NCBI GenBank assembly: GCA_003641675.1
Contig: QNBI01000044.1
Span: forward strand, 1-9,481
DNA length: 9,481 nucleotides
Direction of reading: 5' to 3'
Origin: Spirochaetota bacterium
Lineage (GTDB): Bacteria; Spirochaetota; Spirochaetia; SZUA-6
The translations under genes and the position numbers were made by a program. Positions within the stretch are counted from its first letter, which is position 1; each line of letters opens with the position of its first letter. The notes under the pieces are model-generated. The model worked only from the letters and a program-made list of their open reading frames with translations. It ran no database searches and had not been told where the DNA came from. Shown here in pieces: positions 6,957 through 9,481 of the stretch.

Positions 6957-7307
6957 ATGAGTAGAAAGGAAAAGGTACAGAATATACTTGAGCACCTTCC
7001 TCCTGATGGATTCTTAAAAGTAACGACAGATAAGCCGGCAGAGCTTGATTCCGGGGATAAGGCAGCTCTCATTAGAAAGGGTAATGAGCTGTTTAACCAG
7101 GGTAAAATAGACCTTGCAAAGAGAATTTTTATTACCGCAGGCTATACAGACGGATTAATAAGAATCGGCGATCTTTATCTTAAGCAGAACCTTCCCCTGG
7201 AGGCTTTAAAGATGTACTGGCTTGCCCCGGACACGAAAAAGGTTGAGGCGATGGTTGAAAAAATGGGGGCAATAATAAGTAAATGGTTGAGGGAAGATAA
7301 TGAATGA
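6957..7307 (+). CDS. Unrecognised 116-residue protein with TPR-like helices
   Basis: I do not recognise a named family. The first ~30 residues are polar with a PPDGFLKV segment; residues ~36-85 (IRKGNELFNQGKIDLAKRIF, then GLIRIGDLYLKQNLPLEALKMY) look like two degenerate tetratricopeptide-type helical hairpins with the small/large residue spacing of TPRs; the tail is a helix (about 92-111). No signal peptide or membrane segment. It starts 20 nt after hisB with a GGAAAG site (6945-6950), 6 nt before ATG. Its stop overlaps the start of the TPR gene by 8 nt (ATGAATGA), so the two are translationally coupled and probably act together, perhaps as a complex. A role in histidine synthesis is possible only by proximity. 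Confidence 0.7.
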   Translation: MSRKEKVQNILEHLPPDGFLKVTTDKPAELDSGDKAALIRKGNELFNQGKIDLAKRIFITAGYTDGLIRIGDLYLKQNLPLEALKMYWLAPDTKKVEAMVEKMGAIISKWLREDNE

Positions 7308-8259
7308 AATGGAGAATGATATCCGGGAGAGGCTTTCCGAACTTTCAAAACTTGGATATACGCTTATTAAAGAGAAAAAATTCGATGAAGCGGAAAAAAA
7401 GTTTAATGAAATACTGAAAACGGATGATGAGAATAATTACGCCCTTGTCGGCCTCGGCGATATAGAGAGGAAAAGGGGAAACTATGACAGAGCGATCCGG
7501 TTTTACCAGAGATGTTTGGGCTTTCATATAGGCAATAAATATGCCCTTATAGGACTTGCCGACTGTTACAGAGCTTTAAGGCAGTACAGAAAGGCAATTG
7601 GAATATGGGAAAAATATCTTTCCCAGGGTGAAACTGATATTACCGTTCTAACCAGGGTTGCAGACGCTTTCCGCAAAATAAAGGAATTTGACAGATCCAA
7701 AGAAATATACCTTAAGGTTCTTGCGATAGATGAAGATAACCCATATGCACTTACAGGGCTGGGCTACCTACACTTTGACAAAAAGGACTACAGGTCGGCT
7801 CTTAAGTATTGGGAGCGTATGTATCAACATGATCCTGCTAATATTAAAGTGCTTACCTCTTTAGGGAACTGCCATAGGAAATTAAAAACCTTCGACCAGG
7901 GCCTAAAATATTTTAAACAGGCGCTGGAAATTGAGCCTGCTAATTTTTATGCACTTTTCGGAATGGCGGATTGCTACAGAGGTTTAAATGAACAGCAAAA
8001 ATCCATGCATTACTGGAAAAAAATACTGGAGCACGATCCGAATAATAAGGTGATTTTAACACGAACAGGCGATGCTTACAGAAATCTAAAGGATTTTGAT
8101 ACGGCAGAGGAGTATTATAGGAGAGCTCTTAATATAGAATTCGATACATACGCCGTTCTGGGGCTAGCTTTAATAAATAAAGAGAGAGGCAATTACCTAA
8201 AGGCTGTAGAGTCGCTTTCCGGCCTTCTGGTAAATGATCCTAAAAATACAAGGCTCTAA
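7300..8259 (+). CDS. TPR repeat protein, cut by an in-frame TAA
   Basis: 319 residues made almost wholly of tetratricopeptide repeats of 34 residues: about 13-46, 47-80, 81-114, 115-148, 149-182, 183-216, 217-250, 251-283 and 284-316. Consensus features are obvious (for example YALxGLADCYR, then YxKAI, then DPxN). TPR arrays are protein-binding scaffolds; the partner is unknown. No signal peptide, so presumably cytoplasmic. Repeats alternate between two types, giving a 68-residue super-repeat. GAGGGA (7289-7294) lies 5 nt before ATG, and the start overlaps the previous gene. The reading frame ends at TAA (8257-8259), but the same frame goes on as a tenth TPR for 42 codons to TAG, so this product is probably a truncation of a 362-residue protein. 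Losing the last repeat and cap could destabilise it or leave it partly functional. Confidence 0.85.
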   Translation: MNEMENDIRERLSELSKLGYTLIKEKKFDEAEKKFNEILKTDDENNYALVGLGDIERKRGNYDRAIRFYQRCLGFHIGNKYALIGLADCYRALRQYRKAIGIWEKYLSQGETDITVLTRVADAFRKIKEFDRSKEIYLKVLAIDEDNPYALTGLGYLHFDKKDYRSALKYWERMYQHDPANIKVLTSLGNCHRKLKTFDQGLKYFKQALEIEPANFYALFGMADCYRGLNEQQKSMHYWKKILEHDPNNKVILTRTGDAYRNLKDFDTAEEYYRRALNIEFDTYAVLGLALINKERGNYLKAVESLSGLLVNDPKNTRL

Positions 8260-8388
8260 CTTGAAATTGCAGACTGCTATTTAAAGCTGGACCTAAAAGA
8301 TAAGGCAAAGGAGATTCTTGTACAGTATATCCGCACCGGATATAAAAATAGTACAATTACCGCCAGGCTGGAGGAACTTAACCGTTAG
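8260..8388 (+). pseudogene. 3' remnant of the TPR gene: tenth repeat and capping helix
   Basis: In the same frame as the preceding gene, straight after its TAA, 42 codons encode LEIADCYLKLDLKDKAKEIL and onwards, a clear TPR (ADCY, then LxxKAKEIL), followed by a charged capping helix ending at TAG (8386-8388). There is no ATG, GTG or ribosome binding site that would let it be made separately. Aligned with repeats 2-8, the stop codon falls on a position that is always Leu (Val in repeat 9), so TTA to TAA is the simplest change. Confidence 0.75.
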
Positions 8389-8432
8389 GGCTTCCAAATG
8401 ACCGGCCTGTTAACTGTTGATACCGTTAAAAG
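8389..8432. other. Short gap between TPR remnant and rlmN
   Basis: 44 bp with no convincing promoter, terminator or good Shine-Dalgarno. A weak TTAAC/GTTAA inverted repeat with a 10-nt loop lies at about 8410-8429. Probably plain read-through from upstream. Confidence 0.4.
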
Positions 8433-9481
8433 ATGAAAATTCCAGTAGCGGCTTTAATGCCGGAAGAAATAAATTCTCTATTCCAACTTTCAAGGAAGTA
8501 TCAGGGAGAACAGATTTTTAAATGGATTCAGGGAGGGACTCTGGGTTTTGAGAGTATGACTAACGTTTCTAAAACCCTGCGTGCTTCACTTGCCGAGAAG
8601 GCTTTAATTTCTTCGCATGTTGCGGAAACTCTTGTAGATTCTGACGGTACGGTTAAACTAAAGCTGAAACTATACGATAACTATTTTATAGAAACTGTGC
8701 TTTTGAAAGATAAAAGGGGCAGGAAAACAGCCTGCCTTTCTACTCAGGCGGGCTGCGGGATGGGGTGTGCTTTTTGCCGCACGGGTAAAATGGGGTTAAA
8801 AAGGAACCTTACAGATTATGAAATCGTAGAACAGTTTCTTTTGCTGGTTTCAAAATACGGGAGTAGTGACGAAGGGATTAAAAATATTGTTTTCATGGGT
8901 ATGGGTGAACCCTTAGAAAACCTTGCCAATTTAAAAAAGGCAATAGGTATCTTTCATCACGAGGACGGAAACGGAATAGGATTCCGCAGAATGACGATTT
9001 CCACCTGCGGGATAGTACCCCGAATTATTAAGTTGGCGGATACCGGCCTTCCTGTACGGCTGGCGTTTTCCCTTATTACGGCAGACCCTGATTTAAGAAA
9101 AAAACTCATGCCTGTATCTTTAAAATATCCGCTTAAAGAAGTGAAAAAAGCTCTTGTATACTATCAGGAAAAGACGGGGAAAAGAATTACTCTGGAAATT
9201 GTGCTTTTAGGAGGGATTAATGACAGGGAGGAAGATATTGAGTATCTTTTAAAATTTATTTCCCCGTTAAAGGTTCTCGTTAATATAATACCGTGGAACC
9301 CGGCAGAGGATATTCCCTTTAGTGAGCCCTCTGCGGAAAGAGTAAACTGGTTCCGGGACAGAATTGTAAATGCCGGTATACCTGTTATTGAACGTTTCAG
9401 AAGAGGGCGCGGGATAAATGGAGCCTGCGGGCAGCTCTGTGTTATTAATAAGCAAGATGAGCCTGTAGTAAATCCTATTCT
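8433..9481 (+). CDS. rlmN: Dual-specificity RNA methyltransferase RlmN, 3' end outside window
   Basis: 349 codons from ATG, open to the window edge; since the family is usually ~345-385 residues, little is missing. Radical-SAM enzyme that puts a methyl on C2 of A2503 in 23S rRNA and of A37 in some tRNAs. Visible: the 4Fe-4S motif CGMGCAFC (C108, C112, C115), the SAM-binding GMGEPLEN (156-163), IPWNP (286-290), and both catalytic cysteines: C101, seven residues before the first cluster Cys as in E. coli (118/125), and C332 in GACGQL, matching E. coli C355. The usual SLHA motif is SLIT (213-216). Start: a stop codon lies two codons upstream, so ATG 8433 or the ATG at codon 9 are the choices; the MKIPVAALMPEEI beginning fits the family. 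The Shine-Dalgarno is very weak. Cfr, the C8 paralogue, is less likely but not excluded by eye. Confidence 0.9.
   Translation, partial: MKIPVAALMPEEINSLFQLSRKYQGEQIFKWIQGGTLGFESMTNVSKTLRASLAEKALISSHVAETLVDSDGTVKLKLKLYDNYFIETVLLKDKRGRKTACLSTQAGCGMGCAFCRTGKMGLKRNLTDYEIVEQFLLLVSKYGSSDEGIKNIVFMGMGEPLENLANLKKAIGIFHHEDGNGIGFRRMTISTCGIVPRIIKLADTGLPVRLAFSLITADPDLRKKLMPVSLKYPLKEVKKALVYYQEKTGKRITLEIVLLGGINDREEDIEYLLKFISPLKVLVNIIPWNPAEDIPFSEPSAERVNWFRDRIVNAGIPVIERFRRGRGINGACGQLCVINKQDEPVVNPI

Overview
This window looks like ordinary chromosome from a moderately AT-rich free-living bacterium. The gene types (HisZ plus short-form HisG, an MFS carrier, a DUF4139/MuiA-type protein, a long TPR protein, RlmN) and the protein styles would fit a spirochaete. 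That placement is an impression from family resemblance and was not tested by any search. I see no insertion sequence, phage gene, CRISPR array, tRNA or rRNA.

Layout. Positions 1-1122 (minus strand) hold most of an MFS transporter whose C-terminus lies beyond the left edge. It is divergent from a 584-residue AAA+ ATPase (1222-2976, plus) that starts at TTG behind a strong Shine-Dalgarno sequence and a near-consensus sigma-70 promoter. The ATPase gene converges tail-to-tail, with a 4-bp overlap, on a DUF4140/DUF4139 (MuiA-like) gene (2973-4499, minus). From 4608 on everything reads plus: hisZ, hisG and hisB joined by ATGA stop/start overlaps, then a 116-residue unrecognised protein, a long TPR protein, and rlmN, which leaves the window at 9481. 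No gene-free stretch exceeds about 110 bp.

How the genes relate. HisZ and short HisG should form the hetero-oligomeric ATP phosphoribosyltransferase that starts histidine synthesis, and HisB catalyses a later dehydration. The other his genes are not here. The promoter region before hisZ carries a perfect 8-bp inverted repeat overlapping the predicted -10 element and start site, which is operator-like. The two TPR-type genes follow hisB closely and are coupled to each other, so they may be co-transcribed with the his genes. RlmN is unrelated metabolically (23S rRNA/tRNA adenine C2 methylation) and may simply ride on the same transcript.

Most notable points: (1) the TPR gene has an in-frame TAA, and the same frame continues for 42 codons that encode a tenth TPR, so the gene is either freshly broken, recoded or mis-sequenced; (2) both minus-strand genes have -10 elements only 7-8 nt before their ATG and no Shine-Dalgarno, which predicts leaderless mRNAs, while most plus-strand genes have a Shine-Dalgarno sequence; (3) the operator-like palindrome before hisZ; (4) a two-domain AAA protein with a nucleotide-binding-dead N-terminal ATPase-like half, resembling the Ycf46 architecture. 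I did not find convincing evidence of a wholly new biological system.
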